Origin: Hahnella lacustris
GTDB taxonomy: Bacteria > Pseudomonadota > Gammaproteobacteria > Burkholderiales > Burkholderiaceae_A
Length of the DNA stretch: 64,000 nucleotides
Reading direction: 5' to 3'
NCBI GenBank assembly: GCA_965194655.1
Contig: OZ239148.1
Location: 434,001-498,000 of the forward strand
The notes below the pieces were generated by a model, which was given only the letters and a program-made list of their open reading frames with translations, was not told the origin of the DNA and ran no database searches. Numbering within the stretch: the first letter of the stretch is position 1; each line of letters opens with the position of its first letter. The position numbers and the translations under genes are program-made. Of this stretch, positions 33,022 to 41,098 are shown in pieces.

Positions 33022-34905
33022 ATGTCACGTCCCATAGTCCGTGCAGTCAGCGTCGCGGTCGCTTTGTCTTGCTGGTCAATGTCCGCACAAGCGCTTGAGC
33101 TCAAGCTCGACAACGGCTGGTCAGGCACTCTGAATTCGACCGTGACTTACGGTACGAGCGTGCGGGCCCAGGACCCGAGCCCGCTGCTTTACAGCCAAGG
33201 CAATGGCATCCGAGCAGGTCTGGGCAACGGCGGCAAGGGCGGCTCGAACACCGACTCCGGAAACGTGAACTACGAGAAGGGAGAGCCGTTCTCATCGATG
33301 CTGCGCCTCAGCACAGAGCTCTCCATCAACAAAGGCAAAAGCGGCCTCTACGGACGCGCCCGCGCTTGGTACGACCACGCGCTGACGGAGGGTGATGTGA
33401 AGCAGGGCAGCGGAGCAACCGGCTACAAGAAGAACGCCCCCCTGAGCGACTCGGGCTTTGACCGTTTGGGGCAGTTCTCCGGTGCAGCGTTGTTGGACGC
33501 TTATGCATACACCGAGGTCAGCGCGGGCGATCTGCCGCTTCAGATTCGCCTGGGCAGCCAGGTGATCAACTGGGGTGAGAGCCTCTTCATTCAGGGCATC
33601 AACCAGATCAATCCGGTAGACCTCACCACGCTGCGCAAGCCCGGCACGGAGCTGAAGGACGCTTTCCTTCCGGTGACCTCCTTGTTTGCCAACCTCGGTC
33701 TGGGAGATGGCCGCTCGGTTGAGGCCTTCTATCAAATGAAATGGCGGGCCGCGAACGTAGATTCCTGCGGAACCTACTTTTCACCCGTTGAGTTTCAGCT
33801 CACCCACAAGGCCGGAAATGCTTGCTCGACCGTCCTGACGACCATTGGTCCCAACAATGCCGATTCCATCCCCGCGGGGCTCTATGTGCCGATGGTGCAG
33901 GGCCGTGCTGGTGAGGACCGTGGTCAGTTCGGTATGGCGCTGCGTCTTCCTGTTGAAAAGCTTGATTCCGAGGTGGGCCTCTACGCCATGAAATTTAGCT
34001 CTCGCACGCCGGTGGTGTCTGGCCGATCGGGATCTAACGTTCGTCAGCTCTCTGGTCCCATTGGCGCCGCGCTCAATAGCAGTGGACTGCTCAATCCCAT
34101 CCCAGCACAGGTTGCGGGTGCAAAGGCTCTGGGCCTCACCCTGGTTCCTGCCGTAGGCTTCTGGGAATACCCCGAAGACATCCGGATGTTTGGTGTGTCG
34201 GCGACCACCAACCTCGGTGGTATCTCGGTCGGTGCCGAGTACAGCCATATTCCAAACTATCCCGCTCAGATCAATGCCAACGATTTGTTGGCGGCTCTCC
34301 TCCGAGGACTTGGGCCGATGGGGTCAACCGCAGTCGCCTCCAATATGCGTGGTGCTGGGGATGAGGTGAAGGGTTATGACCGTATCAGCCGCAGCCAGCT
34401 TCAGGTGAATGGCCTTGCCATCATCCCTCGAGTCTTGGGTTCAGCTCAAGCCACTGTGGTCGCTGAGGCCGCCGTTCAGACGGCCGACGTGGGTGACAGC
34501 TACACCGGCAAGCGTTACGGGCGTGCGTTTATTTTTGGAACCGGTAAGCACGCGCTCTACGGCGGAACTGCGGCCGGCAATCCTCAGCCCGATGGTGCTG
34601 AGAACGACGGATTTGTGACCGACTCCTCTTGGGGGTACCGCGCGCGTTTCCTGCTCGAGTACCCGGGTTTTGCAGGCACTTCCGCCACCCTTTATCCTCA
34701 GCTGAGTCTCTCTCATGACGTCAGCGGTTACTCGGTGGATGGGCAGTTCATTGAGGGCCGCCAGACTGTCGGCCTGAGTGCTCGGATGAACCTGAACAAG
34801 GTCCATAATTTCGAGATCGGTTGGGTGCACTACACCGACTCTGCAAAGTACGATCCTTTCCGCGACCGAGATCACTACAGCATCGTGTTTAGCACCAGCT
34901 TCTAA
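33022..34905 (+). CDS. DUF1302 family outer-membrane protein
   Basis: Exported protein of 627 aa. The signal peptide ends near SMSAQALE, and the rest is rich in alternating beta-strand patterns and ends in an aromatic residue (SIVFSTSF), as expected for an outer-membrane beta-barrel. QVINWGESLFIQGINQINPV is typical of DUF1302. The molecular function is unknown. The gene is almost always next to DUF1329, and the pair is often reported near genes for degrading hydrophobic compounds. GAAGGAGGGTGAGG precedes the ATG. It heads a five-gene operon; the 154 nt upstream, shared with the divergent esterase, shows no clear operator. Confidence 0.88.
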   Translation: MSRPIVRAVSVAVALSCWSMSAQALELKLDNGWSGTLNSTVTYGTSVRAQDPSPLLYSQGNGIRAGLGNGGKGGSNTDSGNVNYEKGEPFSSMLRLSTELSINKGKSGLYGRARAWYDHALTEGDVKQGSGATGYKKNAPLSDSGFDRLGQFSGAALLDAYAYTEVSAGDLPLQIRLGSQVINWGESLFIQGINQINPVDLTTLRKPGTELKDAFLPVTSLFANLGLGDGRSVEAFYQMKWRAANVDSCGTYFSPVEFQLTHKAGNACSTVLTTIGPNNADSIPAGLYVPMVQGRAGEDRGQFGMALRLPVEKLDSEVGLYAMKFSSRTPVVSGRSGSNVRQLSGPIGAALNSSGLLNPIPAQVAGAKALGLTLVPAVGFWEYPEDIRMFGVSATTNLGGISVGAEYSHIPNYPAQINANDLLAALLRGLGPMGSTAVASNMRGAGDEVKGYDRISRSQLQVNGLAIIPRVLGSAQATVVAEAAVQTADVGDSYTGKRYGRAFIFGTGKHALYGGTAAGNPQPDGAENDGFVTDSSWGYRARFLLEYPGFAGTSATLYPQLSLSHDVSGYSVDGQFIEGRQTVGLSARMNLNKVHNFEIGWVHYTDSAKYDPFRDRDHYSIVFSTSF

Positions 34906-34922
34906 GGTCTGAAGGGACACTG

Positions 34923-36242
34923 ATGGGTATGAAGAAGACATTGAATCGACGCGCCTGGCTGCAGTGGTCTCTGAAGGCGCCCGTGGCAGCGAAGCTCCTT
35001 CCCAAAGCAGGCCTTCTGGGGTTGACGGGTTTCTCTGGTGTGGCGTCCGCCCAGTCTGCAGACTCCACCGCCTCGGGAGCCATTGCCGCAGGGAACGCAG
35101 ATGGAAGCATTCCCGCATATGCCGGCGGCCTCACCAAGCCGCCTGCAGGATGGTCCCCGGAGAAGGGGTATGTGGATCCCTTTCCTCAGGATAAGCCGCT
35201 CTACACCATCACCGCTGCCAATGCAGCCCAATACGCTAGCCTGCTCACCCCAGGTCTTCAGGCCTTACTCAAGCGCCAGCCTGCGTTTCAGATGCCGGTC
35301 TACCAGACCCGTCGTACGGCAGCCTTACCTGCAACCGCAAAGGGAACTGTCCCCTACCCGCAGCCCAAAACGGGCGAGCAGGCCATGCAAAACCACCTCA
35401 ATCGGTATGCAGGGGGCGGCTATGACAGGGAGTATGCGTGGTTCCCAGTGCGAGCAAATGGCGATTATTACAAGGTCGGCTATGCCGACACGGTGGTCTA
35501 TGCCGAGAACTTCACCCCCTCGCAAAAGGACAGTGGTCTTCAGTTTGCCTTCATGTCCCGCTACACCGCACCGGCAGCGCTTGCAGGCACGGTCTACCTC
35601 GTTCATGAGTTCGAGGACCCCATCCGAAATCCTCGTGCAGCCTGGGTCTATAACGCGGGGCAGCGTCGCGTGCGTCGCGCGCCCGATCTGGCCTACGACA
35701 ACGTGGCCGATGGCACCGAGGGCATGCGCGTCACCGACCAGTACTTTGCATTTAATGGCGCGCTCGATCGCTACGATTGGAAGCTCGTTGGTCGCAAGGA
35801 AATGCTGGTGCCCTACAACACCTACAAGGTGGGCAGTAAGTCGCTGAAGTACGCCGATGTGATTGGCAAAGGAACGGCAAAGTCCGAGCTCATGCGATAT
35901 GAGAAGCATCGGGTCTGGGTGGTGGAGGCCACCCTCAAAAAAGACAGCAAGCACATCTACGGAAAGCGGGTGTTTCTGCTGGACGAAGACAGCTGGGTGG
36001 TGCTCCAGGAAGACTGCTACGACACGCGAGGCGAAATCTGGCGTGTGGGCCTCCATGGGTTTATCCAATGCTATGACGTGGGAGTGCCTTGGTACAGCAT
36101 CCAGATGTGGCACGACCTCAACAACGGCAGTGTGTTGATCTCCCATCTGGACAACGAGGTCACCAAGCCCATCCAGTTTGGGGTGAAGGCCAGCTGGTCA
36201 GACTTCCAGACCGACGCCTTGCGGCGTCGGGGCACGCGATAG
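34923..36242 (+). CDS. DUF1329 family protein, probable LolB-like outer-membrane or periplasmic partner
   Basis: 439 aa, exported. The N-terminus LNRRAWLQWSLKAP with an Arg pair before a hydrophobic stretch ending VASAQS may be a Tat signal. DUF1329 proteins have been compared with the LolA/LolB lipid-binding fold; SWVVLQEDCYDTRGEIWR is a typical conserved block. Starting 17 nt after the DUF1302 gene, with AAGGGA upstream, it is clearly co-transcribed. A role as a periplasmic carrier between the DUF1302 barrel and the MMPL pump is plausible but unproven. Confidence 0.88.
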   Translation: MGMKKTLNRRAWLQWSLKAPVAAKLLPKAGLLGLTGFSGVASAQSADSTASGAIAAGNADGSIPAYAGGLTKPPAGWSPEKGYVDPFPQDKPLYTITAANAAQYASLLTPGLQALLKRQPAFQMPVYQTRRTAALPATAKGTVPYPQPKTGEQAMQNHLNRYAGGGYDREYAWFPVRANGDYYKVGYADTVVYAENFTPSQKDSGLQFAFMSRYTAPAALAGTVYLVHEFEDPIRNPRAAWVYNAGQRRVRRAPDLAYDNVADGTEGMRVTDQYFAFNGALDRYDWKLVGRKEMLVPYNTYKVGSKSLKYADVIGKGTAKSELMRYEKHRVWVVEATLKKDSKHIYGKRVFLLDEDSWVVLQEDCYDTRGEIWRVGLHGFIQCYDVGVPWYSIQMWHDLNNGSVLISHLDNEVTKPIQFGVKASWSDFQTDALRRRGTR

Positions 36243-36247
36243 CCCCT

Positions 36248-37210
36248 GTGTCGCGCCGTCAGGTTCTGGCGGCGCTGTTCCTTAGCCCGGCCCTTGGATG
36301 GCCGGGTTTGCTTTTGGCGCAAGGCTATCCGCTTCGACCTGATCGGGTGCGGTTTCTTGGCCTGGCGGGTGCAGCATCGGCTGGACTGCTTGCCGTGGGT
36401 GAACGCGGAGTGGTGGCCCGTCGTCGCCCCGAGGATTCGGCCTGGGCCTTGCAGCGACTGCCCACACGCGAGAGTCTCACCGCTGCCGGCTTAAGAGATG
36501 ATGGACTCGCGTTTGCGGTGGGGCATGGAGGGGTGGCATTTCGGTCCGATGATTCGGGTCAGTCTTGGCAGTCGCTTGCCCCACAACTCGACTCATTGAA
36601 CGCCAACCGAGATCCGTGGCTTGGGGTGTCTCTGGGGCGCCGAGGAGGCGTTTGGCTGATGGGTGGCTTTGGTCTTCTGGTTTATTCGGATGACGCCGGA
36701 CAATCCTGGCAGCGCATCTCCCCCATGGAGCCCGAGTTTGATCGCCATCTCTACGGCATGACGGAAGTGTTGGAGGGAGGCTATCTCTTGCTCGGTGAGT
36801 CCGGCAGCCTCGCTGAGTCATTTGATGGTCGTGAATGGAAGGCAGCGCGCTCGCCTTACGACGGCTCCTGGTTTGGTGGCCTGCAGACCGCAGCGGGTAC
36901 CTTGCTGGCCTTTGGCATGCGCGGACAGGTCTTTCGACGGGCTGCTGGACAGTCAGGCTGGATGGCTGCGCTGGGGGCGCAGGCCAGTCATGCCTGGGTG
37001 GCCTCGGCGCAGCTCAGAGACGGTTCAGTCGTGCTCGTGGGCGGGCAAGGCGTGGTGGCCGTGAGTCGAGACGATGGCCGAAATTTCACGCTCCAGACCA
37101 TTTGGGAGGGCAGTCTCTCTGGCATTGCCCAGGACGCTCGAGACCAGATCTGGCTCTCGGGCACGCAAGGCCTTAAAGGGTTTGATGCTCAATGGAAGGC
37201 CTTGCCATGA
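36248..37210 (+). CDS. Ycf48/Hcf136-like beta-propeller protein, exported by Tat
   Basis: 320 aa. GTG at 36248 begins a Tat-like signal (SRRQVLAALFLSP) ending near LLLAQG. The body repeats BNR-type turns (SDDSGQSW, SDDAGQSW, SRDDGRNF), the pattern of Ycf48-like seven-bladed propellers. In non-photosynthetic proteobacteria this family regularly accompanies DUF1302, DUF1329 and MMPL proteins, with unknown function, probably as a periplasmic assembly or docking factor. The preceding gene stops 6 nt earlier; its own stop overlaps the MMPL start (ATGA). An upstream open frame to 36089 lies inside DUF1329 and is rejected. Confidence 0.85.
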   Translation: MSRRQVLAALFLSPALGWPGLLLAQGYPLRPDRVRFLGLAGAASAGLLAVGERGVVARRRPEDSAWALQRLPTRESLTAAGLRDDGLAFAVGHGGVAFRSDDSGQSWQSLAPQLDSLNANRDPWLGVSLGRRGGVWLMGGFGLLVYSDDAGQSWQRISPMEPEFDRHLYGMTEVLEGGYLLLGESGSLAESFDGREWKAARSPYDGSWFGGLQTAAGTLLAFGMRGQVFRRAAGQSGWMAALGAQASHAWVASAQLRDGSVVLVGGQGVVAVSRDDGRNFTLQTIWEGSLSGIAQDARDQIWLSGTQGLKGFDAQWKALP

Positions 37211-39513
37211 ACCGAATGGAGCGCTTTGCGCAAGGCCTTGTGGCTCGAAGTCGGCTCTGGCTGTTCGCCTTTGCGATGCTGACTGTCTTTCTGGGATGGA
37301 GTGCCGCCACAGGGCTGAAGGCTGATGCAGCATTTTCCAAGATGATCCCGCTGGACCATCCCTTTATGAAGGTCTTCACCGAGCATGAGGCCACCTTCGG
37401 GGGGGCGAATCGAATCTTAGTGGCTGTTGCTCCGAAATCGGGCGACCTCTATAACGAGACCAGCCTGAATCTGCTGCGCAAAGTCACCGAAGAGGTCTTC
37501 TACATTCAAGGGGTTGAGCGCAGCTCCGTCACATCGCTCTTCACCCCCAATGTCCGCTTCACCGAGGTGGTGGAGGAGGGGTTTCGAGGCGGCAACATCG
37601 TTTCTGCCGATTTCCAGGGCAGGCCCGAGCAGATTGAGCAGGTCCGAGCCAATGTGGCCAAGTCGGATTGGGTGGGTCGCATTGTGACGCGAGACGGCAG
37701 TGCGGCCTTGGTGGCCGCCAGCCTCCAGGAGCGGGACCCGCAAACCGGAGCGCGACTCAATCTTCAAGCGGTGGCCGAGGCGCTCGAGGAGATTCGAGCT
37801 CGCCACGAGAACGAGCAACACAGTGTGCACATCATTGGGTTTGCCAAGGCGACGGGTGACATTGCCGACGGTGCTGCGGGCGTCTTGGTGTATTTTGGCG
37901 TCGCGTTTGTCCTGACCTGTGTGCTCCTGCTCGTCTACAACCGATCGGTGGCGCTCACCCTTTACGCCCTGGGCTGCGCCGTGGTGCCTGTGATCTGGCT
38001 GCTGGGCCTCATGCCCCTGCTTGGGCTTGGCCTGGACCCGCTTTCTATCCTGGTCCCCTTCCTCATCTTTTCTATTGCGGTCTCTCATGCCGTCCAGATG
38101 ACGGAGGCCTGGAGAACCCAACGCCTGGCCGGACTCGATGCGCCATCCGCCTCGGTGAGCGCCTTCTGCCAGTTGTTGATTCCCGGGTCGGTCGCGCTGT
38201 TGGCGAATGCGCTTGGCTTTGTCGTGATTGCGTTGGTCGACATTGAGATTGTTCGCGAGCTGGCCATCACAGCAACCCTGGGCGTGACCGTCATGATCCT
38301 CTCCAATAAGCTGCTGCTGCCCGCCTTTCTGGCCCTGCGGGCGGGAGTGCCGCCCGCTCGCAGAGAGCAGGCCTTGCTCGAGGGGCTGTGGACGCGACTG
38401 GCGCGCATCGTAGAGAAACGTTTTGCATATGGCGTCATTGGCTTGGGGGTGATCACCCTCGCAGCCGGCGGTTGGATCGCTAAGGATCTTCAGATCGGAG
38501 ACCTTGGTCAGGGCGTGCCTGAGCTCCGACCCGATGCTCGATACAACCAAGACACAGCCTTCATCACCGAGCGCTTTGAGATTGGTGTGGATGTGCTTCG
38601 CGTGCTCGCCATGGCGGAGGGCGCAGACTCTCCTTGCGTGCGGCCGGAGGTCATGGACCAGGTCGCCGAGTTTGAGCTTCAGATGCGGCAGAACCCGTCT
38701 GTGGTCTCGGTGTCAGGCTTGGCTGGCTTTGTGGGACAAGTGTCTCAGGCCTACGCCGAGGGCCATGTCAAGTGGAATGCGGTTCCGCAAGACTCTGCCC
38801 AGATTGCCCAGGGCGTGGGTGCCGCCACTCGGATGGGCAATGCCCTCATGAACCCAGGCTGCAGCGTGATGCCCATTTCGCTCTACACCACAGACCATCA
38901 GGCTCAGACCATTTCTGCGCTGGTGGAGGACGTGCAACGCTTCGCTCAAGCATCTGCAGAATCTGGGGTGCGCTTCGTACTCGGGCTTGGCAATCTGGCC
39001 GTGATGGCGGCTACGAATGAGGTGGTTGCAGCAGCCGACCCTTGGGTGAATGCGGCGCTGTTTGGTTCTGTGGCCGTACTCTGCTTGCTGGCCTTTCGGT
39101 CTTGGCGCATCACGCTCTGCATCATTCTTCCTCTGGCCTTGGTCACCGTGCTCTGCAATGCCGTGATGACCTTGCTCGACATTGGCGTGAAGGTGAACAC
39201 GCTTCCAGTGGTGGCGCTTGGTGTGGGGGTTGGCGTCGACTATGGCATCTACCTCTTCGAACGCATTCGTCATGCACTCGATGAGGGTCTCGATTTGCAA
39301 CAGAGCCTGCTGACTGCCCTTCGCGAACGCGGCGCGGCCAGCACATTCACAGCGGTCACCATGACCTTGTCGGTGCTGACCTGGATGGGATCGTCCCTTC
39401 AGTTTCAGTCCGATATGGGCATCTTGCTTGCCTTCATGTTCCTGGTGAACCTTCTTGGCGCTATTCTGTTGGCACCGGCTCTCGCAGCCTTCCTGGTCCA
39501 CAAGCGCAGCTAA
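37207..39513 (+). CDS. MMPL/RND-superfamily transporter
   Basis: Inner-membrane transporter, 768 aa, with the RND plan: one helix, a large periplasmic domain (about residues 35-220), five helices, a second periplasmic domain, then five helices. GVGVDYGIYLFERIRHAL in the second half carries the proton-relay Asp-Tyr typical of MMPL proteins. The ATG at 37207 overlaps the previous stop as ATGA. MMPL proteins move lipids, hopanoids or siderophore-like molecules. With DUF1302 (outer membrane), DUF1329 and the propeller protein (periplasm), this could form a trans-envelope lipid-transport path (inference). Direction, import or export, is not evident. Confidence 0.92.
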   Translation: MNRMERFAQGLVARSRLWLFAFAMLTVFLGWSAATGLKADAAFSKMIPLDHPFMKVFTEHEATFGGANRILVAVAPKSGDLYNETSLNLLRKVTEEVFYIQGVERSSVTSLFTPNVRFTEVVEEGFRGGNIVSADFQGRPEQIEQVRANVAKSDWVGRIVTRDGSAALVAASLQERDPQTGARLNLQAVAEALEEIRARHENEQHSVHIIGFAKATGDIADGAAGVLVYFGVAFVLTCVLLLVYNRSVALTLYALGCAVVPVIWLLGLMPLLGLGLDPLSILVPFLIFSIAVSHAVQMTEAWRTQRLAGLDAPSASVSAFCQLLIPGSVALLANALGFVVIALVDIEIVRELAITATLGVTVMILSNKLLLPAFLALRAGVPPARREQALLEGLWTRLARIVEKRFAYGVIGLGVITLAAGGWIAKDLQIGDLGQGVPELRPDARYNQDTAFITERFEIGVDVLRVLAMAEGADSPCVRPEVMDQVAEFELQMRQNPSVVSVSGLAGFVGQVSQAYAEGHVKWNAVPQDSAQIAQGVGAATRMGNALMNPGCSVMPISLYTTDHQAQTISALVEDVQRFAQASAESGVRFVLGLGNLAVMAATNEVVAAADPWVNAALFGSVAVLCLLAFRSWRITLCIILPLALVTVLCNAVMTLLDIGVKVNTLPVVALGVGVGVDYGIYLFERIRHALDEGLDLQQSLLTALRERGAASTFTAVTMTLSVLTWMGSSLQFQSDMGILLAFMFLVNLLGAILLAPALAAFLVHKRS

Positions 39514-40731
39514 ATGAAGTGGGTGCTCATCACAGGATGCCTGATTGGCTTCCTGGCTTTTGGTATTCGGTCCAGTTTTGGGCTCTTTGTGGATCCCATT
39601 GCCGGATCTGAGGGCTTCGGATTTGGACGCGAGGCTTTTGCGCTTGGACTGGCGGTTCAGAATCTGGCCTGGGGGGTCGGGCAGCCCATCGCTGGGGCTC
39701 TGGCCGATCGGTTCGGGCCTTGGCGCGTCATTGCCGGCGGTGGTGTGCTGTTCACACTCGGTCTGGTCTCCATGACCGTCGCCTCCGATCCATTCTCGTT
39801 TACCGTCACCGCTGGGCTCCTGATTGGCCTGGGCATGAGCGGGGCGGGACACAACACCGTGCTGGCTGCCTTCGGGCAGCTCATGCCGCCAGAGCGTCGC
39901 GCATGGGCCATGGGCCTTTGCACCGCGACGGCGAGCCTGGGGCAGTTTCTGGTGGTTCCCATGGGCCAAGGGTTCATCGAGGTCTATGGCTGGGGGGCGG
40001 CCGTCTTGATCATGGCCACTGCTATGGCCACCACCCCGCTCATGGCCCTGGGCTTGCGCCCCACCCGGCGAGAGGGGCAGCCTATGTCTGTCCCGCAGAC
40101 CGCCACCGCCTCTTGTTTTCAGCAGGCGGTCTCACAGGCTTTCCAGCATCAGAGCTACTGGCTGCTCATCAGTGGCTTCTTTGTCTGCGGCTTTCAGCTG
40201 GCCTTCATCACCATTCACCTGCCTCCCACCTTGATTGATGCGGGCCTCTCGGGCACGGTGGCCAGCTGGTCTATTGCACTGATTGGACTCTTTAATGTGG
40301 TGGGTGGCTACCTGAGTGGCGTGCTGGGTTCACGTTATTCCCGGCGCCTTTTGCTCAGTGGAATCTATGCCTTGCGCGCGTTGGTGACAGTGGCGTTTCT
40401 CGTCTTGCCGATGACGCCTGCCACCGCCTTGTTGTTTGGCGCAAGCATGGGGCTGCTCTGGCTCTCGACCGTTCCTCCCACCATACAGCTGGTGGGTGTC
40501 ATGTTTGGCAATCGTTATCTCTCTACCCTCTTTGGCTTCGTTTTTCTCTCGCATCAGATTGGGGCTTTCTTTGGCGTATGGCTGGGCGGGCTGGTTCACA
40601 CAGAGACTGGCAGCTACCTTTTGATCTGGTGGGGAAGCGTAGCGCTGGCTGTTTTTGCGGCGGTGGTCCATTTGCCCATCGTTGAGCGTCTTGCACACCC
40701 GTTGGTCTCCGCCCCATCGCCTCGCGCTTAG
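39514..40731 (+). CDS. MFS transporter, monocarboxylate/oxalate-formate-antiporter-like
   Basis: Twelve-helix MFS permease, 405 aa, starting immediately after the MMPL stop (TAAATG). GFLAFGIRSSFGLFVDPI and GALADRFGPWRVIAGGG are characteristic of the family that includes monocarboxylate and oxalate/formate carriers. As last gene of the DUF1302 operon it could carry an acid product of the imported compound (inference); the substrate cannot be deduced. Confidence 0.9.
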   Translation: MKWVLITGCLIGFLAFGIRSSFGLFVDPIAGSEGFGFGREAFALGLAVQNLAWGVGQPIAGALADRFGPWRVIAGGGVLFTLGLVSMTVASDPFSFTVTAGLLIGLGMSGAGHNTVLAAFGQLMPPERRAWAMGLCTATASLGQFLVVPMGQGFIEVYGWGAAVLIMATAMATTPLMALGLRPTRREGQPMSVPQTATASCFQQAVSQAFQHQSYWLLISGFFVCGFQLAFITIHLPPTLIDAGLSGTVASWSIALIGLFNVVGGYLSGVLGSRYSRRLLLSGIYALRALVTVAFLVLPMTPATALLFGASMGLLWLSTVPPTIQLVGVMFGNRYLSTLFGFVFLSHQIGAFFGVWLGGLVHTETGSYLLIWWGSVALAVFAAVVHLPIVERLAHPLVSAPSPRA

Positions 40732-41098
40732 CCTGATTGCGGCTCTGGCGTTGATGGCGATCCTTCTGTGGAGCTGGGTGCAGGGGCAGCGCACAGAGCC
40801 GGTGTCCACGCTGGTCTGGGGACCATCACTCAAGGATCGCACCGTGCTGGACCTGGGCGCACCCCTGCGTGGAAGGTTTTGGTCTGGCCTCTGGGTGTTG
40901 GAGGCCGATATCCTGACGCGGGATCAGTTGAGAACACGAGGCGCCTGGCTCACCTGGCCCATTCCAAAGGCGGTGGCGAGGATGCCGGGCTGCAGCGGGG
41001 AGTTGCCCAGGCTAGACCAAGTCCATGGCGCCCCGCAGCGTCGGGAACACACGCTTGGGACCGAAATGGTCAATCAGTCCCCATCTGGTCATCGTTGA
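40655..41098 (+). CDS. Possible small single-helix membrane protein, unrecognised
   Basis: The 280 nt between the MFS gene and the SulP gene contain one open frame with a clear hydrophobic helix (RLALSLIAALALMAILLWSW) followed by about 90 soluble residues (GRFWSGLWVLEADILTRDQL and onward). The likely start is TTG at 40691 or 40682, overlapping the MFS 3' end. The frame runs 87 nt into the SulP gene from the opposite side. I recognise no family, and the C-terminal part may simply be antisense to SulP. Apart from this the interval holds nothing I can identify. Confidence 0.3.
   Translation: MRRWSICPSLSVLHTRWSPPHRLALSLIAALALMAILLWSWVQGQRTEPVSTLVWGPSLKDRTVLDLGAPLRGRFWSGLWVLEADILTRDQLRTRGAWLTWPIPKAVARMPGCSGELPRLDQVHGAPQRREHTLGTEMVNQSPSGHR

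Noticed and set aside
37417..38550. 377-codon minus-strand open frame inside the MMPL gene
   Set aside because: Antisense shadow of a clear RND transporter; no hydrophobic or domain structure.
38713..39969. 418-codon minus-strand open frame across the MMPL/MFS junction
   Set aside because: His/Gln/Arg-rich translation typical of an antisense shadow, covering two well-supported membrane-protein genes.
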